64,000 bases of DNA from an uncultured Roseibium sp. (GTDB lineage: Bacteria; Pseudomonadota; Alphaproteobacteria; Rhizobiales; Stappiaceae). The stretch covers positions 718,001 to 782,000 of the forward strand of contig NZ_OY769915.1 of NCBI RefSeq assembly GCF_963669205.1, written 5' to 3'. Below are positions 34,086 to 42,668 of the stretch, piece by piece. Within the stretch, counting starts at the first letter, position 1. Each line of letters opens with the position of its first letter. The notes beneath the pieces were generated by a model. The model saw only the letters and a list, made by a program, of their open reading frames with translations. It was not told where the DNA came from and did no database searches. A program made the translations under genes and the position numbers.

Positions 34086-34937
34086 ATGAAGATCTGCCGG
34101 ACAAAGGCGGAGATGCGCGATGCCGTGCGGGACTGGCGGGCGGAGCGCGTGACGGTCGGCCTGGTGCCGACCATGGGCTATCTGCATGAAGGGCACCTCG
34201 GTCTCGTTCGGATGGCGCGCAACAACGCGGATCGCACCGTTGTCAGCATTTTTGTCAATCCGACCCAGTTCGGCGCGAACGAAGACCTCGACACCTATCC
34301 GCGCGACGAGGCAAGAGACCTGACCCTGCTGGAACAGGAAGGTGTCGATGCCGTCTTTCTTCCAGGGGCCGGCGAAATGTACCGGCCGGGCGAACCCGCC
34401 TATGTCGATGTTCCCGAGCTTTCCGGGATCCTGCAGGGGGCTTTGCGTCCGGGCCATTTCCGCGGCGTATCCACGGTCGTGACGAAACTGTTCAACATCG
34501 TCACGCCCGATCTCGCCGTGTTCGGCGAGAAAGACTACCAGCAGCTCACGCTGATCCGGCAAATGGTGCGCGACCTGGATATGCCGCTTGAAATCCTCGG
34601 TCATCCGACGGTTCGCGAGGCCGATGGTCTGGCCATGTCATCCAGAAATGTCCGTTTGCAGCCCGCGCACCGGCAGGAAGCGGTTGCGTTGAACGAAGCG
34701 CTGGACGAGGCCGTGCTCACGGCGAAGACGCGGCCCTTGATTGAAGACCTGGAAACGGCGGTCAGGTCACGTCTTGAAGGCTCGCCGTCGGCAACCGTGG
34801 AAAGTATCGACATCCGCGACGCCGATACGCTCGAAGAACTCTCCGGCACGCTGGACAGCCGTGCCGTCATCCTGCTCGCGGTTCGCTATGACACCGTTCT
34901 GCTGATCGACCAGCGTATCGTCGCGCCGGATTTTTGA
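34086..34937 (+). CDS. panC: pantothenate synthetase
   Basis: 283-aa enzyme joining pantoate and beta-alanine with ATP to make pantothenate (CoA pathway). The family blocks are complete: GLVPTMGYLHEGHLGLV (HIGH motif) near 25-40, VSIFVNPTQFG, HFRGVSTVVTKLFNIV, FGEKDYQQLTLI and the KMSKS-like MSSRNVRL near 180. The ATG at 34086 has GGAGG at 6 nt, whereas the ATG at 34080 abuts the ribosome site. panB follows 16 nt later. Confidence 0.95.
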   Translation: MKICRTKAEMRDAVRDWRAERVTVGLVPTMGYLHEGHLGLVRMARNNADRTVVSIFVNPTQFGANEDLDTYPRDEARDLTLLEQEGVDAVFLPGAGEMYRPGEPAYVDVPELSGILQGALRPGHFRGVSTVVTKLFNIVTPDLAVFGEKDYQQLTLIRQMVRDLDMPLEILGHPTVREADGLAMSSRNVRLQPAHRQEAVALNEALDEAVLTAKTRPLIEDLETAVRSRLEGSPSATVESIDIRDADTLEELSGTLDSRAVILLAVRYDTVLLIDQRIVAPDF

Positions 34938-34953
34938 ACAACAAGGACACCAG

Positions 34954-35763
34954 ATGAGCGCCCAGAAACCCGTCCGCCGGCTGACGGCCCCCCAGATCGC
35001 AAAGCGCAAGGGCGGCGAGCCGATCGTCTCGCTGACATCCTACCACGCGCACACCGCGTCCATCGTCGATCAATACGCCGACTTCATCCTGGTCGGCGAC
35101 AGTCTCGGCATGGTCATGCATGGCATGGAATCAACGGTCGGTGTCTCGCTCGACCTGATGATCATGCATGGCAAGGCGGTCGTCAGGGGCACAAGGAAAA
35201 CCCTCGTTGTCGTCGACATGCCCTTCGGCAGTTATGAGGAAGGCCCGGCCGAGGCCTTTCGCAACGCCGCGCGTGTCATGAAGGAGACCCAGTGCGGGGC
35301 GGTCAAGCTGGAAGGCGGCGTGCGCATGGCCGAAACCATCCGCTTCCTGACCGAGCGCGGCGTTCCGGTCATGGCCCATATCGGCCTCACGCCTCAGTCC
35401 GTCCACGTCATGGGCGGCTTCAAGACGCAAGGCAGGCAACAGGACGACTGGGACCAGCATTTCGAGGATGCGCGCGCGGTGACGGAGGCCGGGGCTTTCG
35501 CCGTTGTCCTGGAAGGCATGGTCGAACCGCTCGCGGCGCAGATCACCAGGGAGATCCCGATCCCCACCATCGGCATCGGGGCGTCAGCCGAGTGCGACGG
35601 CCAGATCCTGGTGCTGGAAGACATGCTCGGGCTCAACCCCGCACCGCCGAAATTCGTCAAGGTCTACGGCAATCTCGGCGGGCAGATCGAGGCTGCGGTC
35701 AAGGCTTATGCGGATGAGGTCAAGGAGCGGAGTTTTCCGGCTGAGGACCAGGTTTACCGCTGA
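34954..35763 (+). CDS. panB: 3-methyl-2-oxobutanoate hydroxymethyltransferase
   Basis: 269-aa enzyme that adds hydroxymethyl from methylene-THF to ketoisovalerate, first step of pantoate synthesis. Seen are LTSYHAHTASIVDQYADFILVGDSLGMV, the Mg-binding DMPFGSY region, AVKLEGG, PVMAHIGLTPQS with the (Q/M)GG motif, the catalytic Glu in LEGMVE, and IGIGAS-CDGQILVLEDMLGL. It is full length and forms a panC-panB operon. No panD or panE is in the window. Confidence 0.96.
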   Translation: MSAQKPVRRLTAPQIAKRKGGEPIVSLTSYHAHTASIVDQYADFILVGDSLGMVMHGMESTVGVSLDLMIMHGKAVVRGTRKTLVVVDMPFGSYEEGPAEAFRNAARVMKETQCGAVKLEGGVRMAETIRFLTERGVPVMAHIGLTPQSVHVMGGFKTQGRQQDDWDQHFEDARAVTEAGAFAVVLEGMVEPLAAQITREIPIPTIGIGASAECDGQILVLEDMLGLNPAPPKFVKVYGNLGGQIEAAVKAYADEVKERSFPAEDQVYR

Positions 35764-35831
35764 GCGGGCAGAGTTTAATAAACGCCCGATTTCCGGCTGC
35801 ATCGCATTTCCGAACGGCTTATGGTCAGTCC

Positions 35832-36908
35832 ATGCTGATGACCCGACCTGATTTTGATACGCTCTATGAAGCGCTGCTCAATCGCGATCCGTCCTATGAC
35901 GGGCGCGTCTTCGTCTGTGTGGCCTCCACCGGCATCTTCTGCCGGCTGACCTGTCCGGCGCGCAAGCCGAAGCGGGAGAACTGCACATTCCATGAAACCG
36001 TCGGTGACTGTATCGATGCCGGTTTCCGCCCGTGCAAGCGCTGCAAGCCGACAACACCGGAGGCGAGCGCGGACCCGGTCGTCAAACCGCTGATCGAGGC
36101 GCTTGAAAAACGGCCGGGCTATCGATGGGGCGAGCCGGACATCGTCAGGATGGGGCTCGACCCGTCGACGGTGCGCCGGGCCTTCAAACGGCATTTCGGC
36201 ATGACCTTTCTGGAAATGGCCCGCCAGCGCCGGTTGCAGGAAGGGTTCTCGACGCTTGCTGAAGGGGGCAAGGTGATCGATGCCCAGATCACGGCAGGCT
36301 TTGAATCTCCGAGTGCGTTCCGCGAAGCCTTTGCGAAAATCCTGGGGCAGGCCCCCGGAACCTTTTCCGATGACCCTTTGCTCATGGCCGACTGGGTGTC
36401 ATCGCCGCTCGGTCCGCTGATCGCGGTCGCCGACAGGACCCAGCTGCATCTGCTTGAGTTCCTGGACCGCAGGGCCCTGCCGGCCGAATTCAGGAGGTTG
36501 CAGACATTTGCGAAGGGCAGGATCGGGTTCGGGCGGACCGGGGTCACCGACCAGATCCAGGAGGAACTGGACCGCTTCTTTGCCGGCAAATCAGGTGTCT
36601 TCGAAACACCGCTTGCGCTGCACGGCTCTGCCTTCACCAGGGACGTCTGGCGGGAATTGCTGAAGATCCCGGCGGGCCGTACCAGAAGCTACTCCGACCT
36701 TGCCAGTGAACTGGGGCGGCCGTCGGCGGTCCGGGCCGTGGCGCGCGCCAACGGCGCAAACCAGATCGCGATCGTCGTTCCCTGTCACCGGGTTCTGGGG
36801 GCTGACGGATCGCTGACCGGATACGGCGGCGGCCTCTGGCGCAAGCAGCGCCTGATCGAGCTGGAACGCAGTTATGCAGAAGCCGGCCGATCGAGTGTCG
36901 GTGGATAG
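35832..36908 (+). CDS. ada: bifunctional Ada methyltransferase/transcriptional activator
   Basis: 358-aa adaptive-response protein. The N-terminal zinc-binding methylphosphotriester domain has Cys37, 41, 68 and 71 (IFCRLTCPAR; RPCKRCKP). An AraC-type helix-turn-helix region is near 95-165. The C-terminal O6-methylguanine methyltransferase has the acceptor Cys in VVPCHRVLG (about residue 318) and a GYGGGLWRK tail. All three modules are intact. Methylated Ada normally activates its own gene; no clear A-box was identified upstream. The ATG could be 35832 or 35838. Confidence 0.94.
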   Translation: MLMTRPDFDTLYEALLNRDPSYDGRVFVCVASTGIFCRLTCPARKPKRENCTFHETVGDCIDAGFRPCKRCKPTTPEASADPVVKPLIEALEKRPGYRWGEPDIVRMGLDPSTVRRAFKRHFGMTFLEMARQRRLQEGFSTLAEGGKVIDAQITAGFESPSAFREAFAKILGQAPGTFSDDPLLMADWVSSPLGPLIAVADRTQLHLLEFLDRRALPAEFRRLQTFAKGRIGFGRTGVTDQIQEELDRFFAGKSGVFETPLALHGSAFTRDVWRELLKIPAGRTRSYSDLASELGRPSAVRAVARANGANQIAIVVPCHRVLGADGSLTGYGGGLWRKQRLIELERSYAEAGRSSVGG

Positions 36909-36965
36909 GCTGCGTGCGTAACGGGCAGCGCCTTGCTTGCGTTCCCGCAACTGATTGTATCAGCA

Positions 36966-38159
36966 TCACGCAATGCGGCCGAGTTCCTCCACGATGATGG
37001 TTCCGATCGTGTCGCAATCCTCTTCGGTGAAGCTCAGCGGGACGCGCAGGTCCATGATCCGTCTGAGGATCGCGATGGTTCCGGGCAATGACTGTTCCGG
37101 TGCGTATTTCCAGCTGTCGAACCGGCTGGTGAAGCCCACCGGATTGGCATCGCCGAACCATTTCAGTTCCACACCGCGCTTCTTGCAGGCCTCCACGAAG
37201 GACCTGCAGGTCTCGTCCGTCCAGTCCGGGACAAGAAACTGGAACGACGAGCCGACATAGAGCTCCTGCCGCGGACGGTTCGGGACCGCCGCGTCCGCGG
37301 CACTCCGAAGCTTCGCCTCAAGGATCTGGTAGCGCCGGTTCCAGCGGCCGATGTTCCGGTCGAGATGGGGCAGCTGCGGCCTCAGGATCGCGGCCCGCAG
37401 GTTGTCCATGCGCGAGGAACAGTTCGGGTTTTCGAACCGTGCTGCTTCAAAAGCTGCCGTCTCGGGACGCGCGAGATGCTTCTCGAACAGCATGTAGGAC
37501 CCGGACAGGATGACGGCATTCGCCATGATGACAGGATCGTCCGTCGTCAGCAGACCGCCTTCGCCGCTGTTGAGATGCTTGTAGGTCTGCGTGCTGAAGC
37601 AGGCCACCTTGCCGTAGTTGCCGCTCTTGATGCCGTTCCATTCCGCGCCCATCGTGTGGGCGCAATCTTCTATCAGAACCACGCCGCGCTCCTCCAGAAG
37701 CGCGCAAAGCGCATCCATATCGGCAAGGTGTCCGCGCATATGCGACAGCAGCAGAACCCTGGCGGTGCTGGACTTGATCTTGGCTTCGAGGTCGGCAAGG
37801 TCGATGGTGAGGTTGGCTGTCGTTTCGACGAAGACGGGGACCGCACCAACAGCCGCGATCGCTCCGGGCACGGGCGCGAGCGTGAACGCGTTCGTCAGGA
37901 TGGCATCGCCGGACTGCACGCCTGCGGCACGCAGCGCGATCTGCATCGCGGTTCCGCCGGACGTGGTTGCCAGGCAGTATTTCGCGCCCTGATAGGCGGC
38001 ATATTCGCTTTCCCAGAGCGCCGTGTCCCCGTCTTCACCCTCAACCGTGTTGTACCGGTGCAGGCGCCCGCTCTCCAGAACGCGCGCTGCTTCCGCGATC
38101 GCTTCGGGCGATATCGGTTCTTGCTGCGTGAACGGCTTGTTGAAAACCAAAACGGACAT
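36966..38159 (-). CDS. DegT/DnrJ/EryC1/StrS family PLP aminotransferase
   Basis: 397-aa fold-type I PLP enzyme of the sugar aminotransferase family. Visible are the N-terminal GRLHRYNTVEGEDG loop, ATTSGGTAMQIALRA (PLP phosphate loop), LLLSHMRGHLADMDAL, LIEDCAHTMGA with the ring-stacking Asp, and the PLP lysine in TQTYKHLNSGEGG near residue 200. The ATG at 38159 has GGAGA at 9 nt. No nucleotide-sugar genes are adjacent, so the substrate (often 3- or 4-keto sugars) is unknown here. It stands alone. Confidence 0.88.
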   Translation of the reverse strand: MSVLVFNKPFTQQEPISPEAIAEAARVLESGRLHRYNTVEGEDGDTALWESEYAAYQGAKYCLATTSGGTAMQIALRAAGVQSGDAILTNAFTLAPVPGAIAAVGAVPVFVETTANLTIDLADLEAKIKSSTARVLLLSHMRGHLADMDALCALLEERGVVLIEDCAHTMGAEWNGIKSGNYGKVACFSTQTYKHLNSGEGGLLTTDDPVIMANAVILSGSYMLFEKHLARPETAAFEAARFENPNCSSRMDNLRAAILRPQLPHLDRNIGRWNRRYQILEAKLRSAADAAVPNRPRQELYVGSSFQFLVPDWTDETCRSFVEACKKRGVELKWFGDANPVGFTSRFDSWKYAPEQSLPGTIAILRRIMDLRVPLSFTEEDCDTIGTIIVEELGRIA

Positions 38160-38204
38160 GGCATCAGCTCTCCACAAACACCCCCGATCCGGCGGGGGTG
38201 GCAA

Positions 38205-38610
38205 ACATAGATCGTTTCTGGCCGTGCACTTTGGCAGGCTTTTGAGGGATTGTCTTGCAAAGGATTGTCGACATTCCTCTGCCTCGCTCCAGCTGTTTCT
38301 GACCAGCCGGCGAGAGCACCGGAAAGAGAGAGCCTTGAGCTCGATATACTGGAAACGTGTGTCCAGAACCGGATGCGGTGTGTTGCCACATGGTGCCCCG
38401 GGAATGCCGGGGAATCTTCACAATCAGCATGAATAAGTGCCATGTTTGCAAGAGCTAGGCGTTTTTTGAATAAGTCGCGGCTCAGATATGCAGAAATAGA
38501 CGTGCGATTCTCAGTATCGATGCATTGAATTCTTAACTTCTGTCGATTAAGTGTCCGGTTAAGTTGAAACGCCATCATTCTGGGCAGCGCCCAGGCAGAA
38601 GGAGGTCGCC
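38205..38610. other. gene-free divergent spacer
   Basis: About 400 nt between the DegT gene and the 40-codon gene. The right half (38450-38600) is clearly more AT-rich than the surroundings and probably carries the promoter of the small gene. I see no credible coding frame, repeat or RNA in it. Confidence 0.4.
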
Positions 38611-38733
38611 ATGACCCGTGATGATCTAATTCGCGAGTACAGAGAGCACAGCGGATCCTGGCAGGGTCTCGTCGGTGTTTACGCCGTGATTGTTGGCGTT
38701 ATGGCTTTGTCCGGCTATCTGATGGTCGGCTGA
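38611..38733 (+). CDS. 40-residue single-helix membrane protein
   Basis: An ATG at 38611 is preceded by AAGGAGGTCGCC, an almost perfect ribosome site, and opens a 40-codon frame ending in TGA. The N-terminal 18 residues are charged (MTRDDLIREYREHSGSW). The rest is one membrane helix (LVGVYAVIVGVMALSGYLMVG). A strong terminator follows 27 nt later, so it is its own transcription unit. Topology recalls small respiratory-complex subunits, but I do not recognise the family. Confidence 0.6.
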   Translation: MTRDDLIREYREHSGSWQGLVGVYAVIVGVMALSGYLMVG

Positions 38734-38760
38734 CCGCACCTTAAACTGTGCGCAAAGAAA

Positions 38761-38796
38761 AACCCCGGGATGCGAATCCCGGGGTTTTCTCTTTTG
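38761..38796. terminator. strong terminator between the mini-gene and the ABC operon
   Basis: AACCCCGGGA and TCCCGGGGTT form a perfect 10-bp stem with loop TGCGAA, flanked by AAAGAAAA on the left and TTCTCTTTT on the right. It can terminate both the 38611 gene and the opposing ABC operon. Confidence 0.88.
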
Positions 38797-38802
38797 TCCG
38801 GA

Positions 38803-40455
38803 TCAGACGTTGGCTGCTTCGCCGATCGAATCCGTGCCCCGTTCCTCAAGCAGCGTCGTCAGCCAGTTCGGATCCATTTCCGGAACCGACGACAGCAGGA
38901 GGTCTGTGTACGGATGATGCGGCGGCGTGAACATCTTGTCCTTCGGCCCCTGCTCGACGACCTTGCCTTTCTGCATCACCACCACTTCGTCCGCAATCGA
39001 CCGGACGGTTGCCAGATCGTGGGTGATGAACATGTAGGCCAGGTTCAGGTCTTGCTGCAGCTTGTCCAGAAGCTTCAGAATGCCTTCGGCGACAAGCTGG
39101 TCGAGCGCACTCGTCACCTCGTCGCAGATAATGAAGGAAGGCTCGGCCGCAAGCGCGCGGGCAATACCGATGCGCTGCTTCTGTCCGCCTGACAGCTCCG
39201 GCGGGAACCGGTTGTAGAACTTCGCCGGATCCAGCTCGATCAGGTCGAGCAGTTCATCGACGCGGTTTTTCAGTTCGGCCCCGTGAAGGTTGCCGTAAAA
39301 CTGTGCCGGCCGTCCGATGATCTCACTGATCCTGATCTTGGGGTTCAGCGCGGTATCCGCCATCTGGTAGATCATCTGCGCCTGGCGCAACTGATCCTTG
39401 GTTCTGTCCTGATACCTCGGCGGCAGCGCTTCCCCGTTGAACTGGATCTCGCCCTTGGTCGGCGGCAGGAGCCCCGTGATGCAGCGTGCGGTCGTCGATT
39501 TGCCCGAACCCGATTCGCCGACAACGGCCACCGTCATGCCCGCGTAGATGTCGAACGAGACATCATCGAGAACCTGGATCTTGCCATAGGCAGCGTCCAC
39601 GTTCTTGACCGAGACGATCGGCACGGCATCGGCTTCCGCCGGCCGGTCCTTCTGCGGCCGCTTGAAGCTGCGTACCGCCCAAAGGCTCTTCGTGTAGTCT
39701 TCGCTGGGCGAATCCAGCATCTGCTCCGTGGGCGCTTCCTCGACTTCCTCACCCTTGAGCAGCACCTTGATCGTGTCTGCCATCTGCGCAACCACGGCAA
39801 GGTCGTGCGTGATGTAGATCGCGGCGGTGTTGAACTGGTCGACGATATCCCGGATCGCGGCGAGAACCTCGATCTGGGTGGTGACGTCCAGCGCGGTCGT
39901 CGGCTCATCGAAAATGATGAGGTCGGGACGGCAGGCCATCGCCATGGCGGTCATCGCGCGCTGCAGCTGCCCGCCCGAAACCTGGTGCGGGTAGCGGAAA
40001 CCGATTTCATTCGGATTGGGCAGACGTAGGCGGTGATAAAGCTCCATTGCATCTTCCTGCGCTTCGACACGCTTTTGGATGCGGTACTGGATCGGAGCTT
40101 CCGTGTGCTGGTCGATGATCCGGTGCGCCGGGTTGAACGAGGCCGCCGCGGATTGGGCAACATAGGCGATGCGCGATCCGCGCAGAGCCCTGAGGTCGCT
40201 TTCCGGTGTCGTGGTCAGCTCCATGCCGTCGAACTCGATCGAGCCGCCGGAAATCCGGCAGCCGTCTCGCGCAAACCCCATGGACGCAAGCCCGATGGTG
40301 GACTTTCCGGCACCCGACTCCCCGATCAGGCCGAGGACTTCCCCCTTGTGCAGGGTCAGGTCGACGCCATGAACGATTTCGACCCATTTTTCGTCGGAAT
40401 AGCCCTCGATCCGAAGGTCCTTGACTTCAAGAAGGACATCTTTCCTTGGGACCAT
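38803..40455 (-). CDS. peptide-type ABC transporter, fused double ATPase (DppD-DppF type)
   Basis: 550-aa protein with two complete ABC ATPase domains, the GsiA-like fused form of DppD and DppF. Domain 1 has Walker A GESGAGKST (45-53), signature VSGGQLQ and Walker B LIIFDEPT. Domain 2 begins near 285 with Walker A GESGSGKST, LSGGQKQR and FIICDEVT. Each ends in the oligopeptide-transporter C-terminal motif. The ATG at 40455 has AAGGAGG at 7 nt. It is the last gene of the SBP-DppB-DppC-ATPase operon. Confidence 0.93.
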   Translation of the reverse strand: MVPRKDVLLEVKDLRIEGYSDEKWVEIVHGVDLTLHKGEVLGLIGESGAGKSTIGLASMGFARDGCRISGGSIEFDGMELTTTPESDLRALRGSRIAYVAQSAAASFNPAHRIIDQHTEAPIQYRIQKRVEAQEDAMELYHRLRLPNPNEIGFRYPHQVSGGQLQRAMTAMAMACRPDLIIFDEPTTALDVTTQIEVLAAIRDIVDQFNTAAIYITHDLAVVAQMADTIKVLLKGEEVEEAPTEQMLDSPSEDYTKSLWAVRSFKRPQKDRPAEADAVPIVSVKNVDAAYGKIQVLDDVSFDIYAGMTVAVVGESGSGKSTTARCITGLLPPTKGEIQFNGEALPPRYQDRTKDQLRQAQMIYQMADTALNPKIRISEIIGRPAQFYGNLHGAELKNRVDELLDLIELDPAKFYNRFPPELSGGQKQRIGIARALAAEPSFIICDEVTSALDQLVAEGILKLLDKLQQDLNLAYMFITHDLATVRSIADEVVVMQKGKVVEQGPKDKMFTPPHHPYTDLLLSSVPEMDPNWLTTLLEERGTDSIGEAANV

Positions 40456-40457
40456 GA

Positions 40458-41522
40458 TCAAACCTCCTTCAGGCCGGAAGACCGGAACAGCATCCAGTCG
40501 ACGACGAAGTTGACCGCAACCGTCAGCAGCGCGATTGCTGCTGCCGGGATCAGCGGCGTGAGTTCACCAAACGAAATCAGCGTTGCGTTCTCGCGCACCA
40601 TCGAACCCCAGTCCGCGGTCGGCGGCTGGATGCCGAGACCAAGGAACGAGAGACCGGCGATGAGCAGGAACACGAAGCAGAACTCGAGACCGAATTCCGC
40701 GATCAGCGGTGCGGTCGAGTTCGGCAGGATTTCCTTGCGGATCAGGTACCAGGTTCCTTCCCCGCGAAGCTTGGCAGCCTCGATATAGTCCATCACCACC
40801 ACGTTCCCGGCCACGGCACGGGTCAGGCGGAAGACACGCGGCGAATAGATCAGCGCGATGACCACGACGATCACGACGAGGCTGGTGCCGAAGATACTCA
40901 GCATCAGCAGCGCGAAGATCAGGGACGGGATCGACATGATCACGTCCGCCGCGCGGCCCATGAACTGGTCGAACCAGCCGCCTTTCGTGGCGGCGAGCAA
41001 CCCGGCCAGCGCACCGGCGACGAACGCGAGTGCTGTGGCCAGGAGAGCAAGGCCGACAGTGTTGCGCGCGCCGTAGATGATACGGCTGAACATGTCACGT
41101 CCGAGCTGGTCGGCACCGAGCAGCATGTTCTCGTCCGCAGGGGCAAAGGCCGAGGAAATCACCTCCGCTTCGCCGAAGGGGGCGATTACGGGCGCAAAGA
41201 TCCCTGCAATTGCATAGGTGAAGATCACGAACATGCCGAACGCGGCCGTCAGCGGTGCGGTCCTGAGTTCCTTCGCGACACCATCGGGAGCGATGATGAT
41301 CAGGAACTCGCGGAACGCGTAGGAGACACCCGCCGCGAGCGCGAGCAGGCCTGCCGCGATTGTGATGAAGCGCAGCGCAGGGACGCCTCCGATGATCCCG
41401 GTGACGAAAGAGATCAGCGTCAGCGAGAAAACCAGCAGGAAGATCTGCCGTTGCTTGAAATACGCTGCCAGGCACGAGGCCCCGATCAGCAGCGCATAGT
41501 ATCCGATAACGAATGAATTCAT
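40458..41522 (-). CDS. peptide-type ABC transporter permease (DppC class) with N-terminal membrane extension
   Basis: 354-aa inner-membrane permease. The DppC core (residues ~85-350) has the typical LGADQLGRDMFSRIIYGAR start and the EAA loop (EAAKLRGEGTWYLIRKEILPN). It ends with FLGLGIQPPTADWGSMV and the usual last helix. Roughly 85 extra N-terminal residues form two or three more hydrophobic helices (YYALLIGASCLAAYF; FLLVFSLTLISFVTGIIG), not part of standard DppC. The stop overlaps the ribosome site of the ATPase gene. Confidence 0.92.
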   Translation of the reverse strand: MNSFVIGYYALLIGASCLAAYFKQRQIFLLVFSLTLISFVTGIIGGVPALRFITIAAGLLALAAGVSYAFREFLIIIAPDGVAKELRTAPLTAAFGMFVIFTYAIAGIFAPVIAPFGEAEVISSAFAPADENMLLGADQLGRDMFSRIIYGARNTVGLALLATALAFVAGALAGLLAATKGGWFDQFMGRAADVIMSIPSLIFALLMLSIFGTSLVVIVVVIALIYSPRVFRLTRAVAGNVVVMDYIEAAKLRGEGTWYLIRKEILPNSTAPLIAEFGLEFCFVFLLIAGLSFLGLGIQPPTADWGSMVRENATLISFGELTPLIPAAAIALLTVAVNFVVDWMLFRSSGLKEV

Positions 41523-41532
41523 GTCGCTGCCC

Positions 41533-42489
41533 TCACTTCGGATGCCGCAAACGCGGGTTGGTCAAGATCGATCCGACATCTGCTGCAAGGTTGAGCAGAA
41601 TGAAGGTCGCAGCGAAGATGAGACAGCACGCCTGAACGATCGGGAAGTCGCGTTTCGACACCGCGTCGACCAGCAACTGACCGATGCCCGGATAGACGAA
41701 CACCACCTCGACCAGAACAACGCCGGTGATCAGGTAGGCCAGGTTAAGGGCGACAACGTTGATGATCGGCGCCCATGCGTTGGGCAGGGCGTGTTTGACG
41801 ATGACTTTCCACGCCGGCACGCCTTTCAGGCGGGCCATTTCGATGTATGGCGATGCCAGCAGGTTGATGATCGCGGCCCGCGTCATGCGCATCATGTGTG
41901 CGGTCACGACCAGAACCAGCGTCAGCGCCGGCAGGAATGTCCTGTGCAGCAGTTCGCCGAAGCTCATGTCGCTGCTCAGACTTGCGATTGCCGGGAAGTA
42001 GTTGGTTTTCACGGCCAGATACAGGATCAGGATGTAGCCGAGAAAGAATTCCGGAGAACTGATCGAGGTCAGCGTGACCACGTTGGCGACCCGGTCGAAC
42101 AGCGTGTTGCGCAGGAGCGCGACAATCACGCCGAGAATGATCGAGATCGGAACCGCGATGACGGCCGCGTAGCACGCCAGGAACAGCGTGTTGATGAAGC
42201 GGTCGCTGATCGCTTCACTGACACGCTCGCCCGAGATGAGTGAAACGCCGAAATCGCCTGTTACGGCACCGCCGAGCCATTGGAAATAGCGAAAGATCGC
42301 AGGCTGATCGAGGCCCATTTTCTCGCGCAAGGCGGCAACGGTTTCAGGTGTGGCGGCCTGTCCGAGTACGGCCTGGGCGATATCGCCCGGCAGCAGTTCG
42401 ACCGCGAAGAAAATCAGGATTGAGATCACGAGTAGCGTGACCACACCCAAGCCAAGTCTCTTAAGGACCAGCTGTAGGATGTCCCCCAT
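41533..42489 (-). CDS. peptide-type ABC transporter permease (DppB class)
   Basis: 318-aa inner-membrane permease of the DppB/OppB class. It opens with LKRLGLGVVTLLVISILIFFAVELLPGD and has the Q-AT-ETVAALREKMGLDQP periplasmic stretch. The EAA-type loop is EMARLKGVPAWKVIVKHALPNAW. It ends VFVYPGIGQLLVDAVSKRDFPIVQA before the last helix. About six helices and full length. The DppC gene starts 10 nt later on the same strand. Confidence 0.94.
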   Translation of the reverse strand: MGDILQLVLKRLGLGVVTLLVISILIFFAVELLPGDIAQAVLGQAATPETVAALREKMGLDQPAIFRYFQWLGGAVTGDFGVSLISGERVSEAISDRFINTLFLACYAAVIAVPISIILGVIVALLRNTLFDRVANVVTLTSISSPEFFLGYILILYLAVKTNYFPAIASLSSDMSFGELLHRTFLPALTLVLVVTAHMMRMTRAAIINLLASPYIEMARLKGVPAWKVIVKHALPNAWAPIINVVALNLAYLITGVVLVEVVFVYPGIGQLLVDAVSKRDFPIVQACCLIFAATFILLNLAADVGSILTNPRLRHPK

Positions 42490-42634
42490 TTGTCCCTCCA
42501 GAATAAAGACGCCCGGTACCCCAATTGACCGGATTTGTGTCAGGCGCGGATCCCGAATGGGTCCTCAGTTTGTCTTTGTGAGATGCCCGACAGTCTAGGA
42601 TGAAGCCGCCCGGTTGAAGGCAGTTCCAAGTGAA

Positions 42635-42659
42635 TTGCGGCGGACAGTGTCCGCCGCAA
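42635..42659 (-). other. intercistronic stem-loop in the ABC operon
   Basis: TTGCGGCGGAC and GTCCGCCGCAA form a perfect 11-bp stem with a 3-nt loop, between the binding-protein gene and the DppB gene and without a T-run. Such hairpins usually protect the binding-protein mRNA from 3' decay, so that it is made in excess over the permeases. Confidence 0.75.
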
Positions 42660-42668
42660 CAGCTGAAA

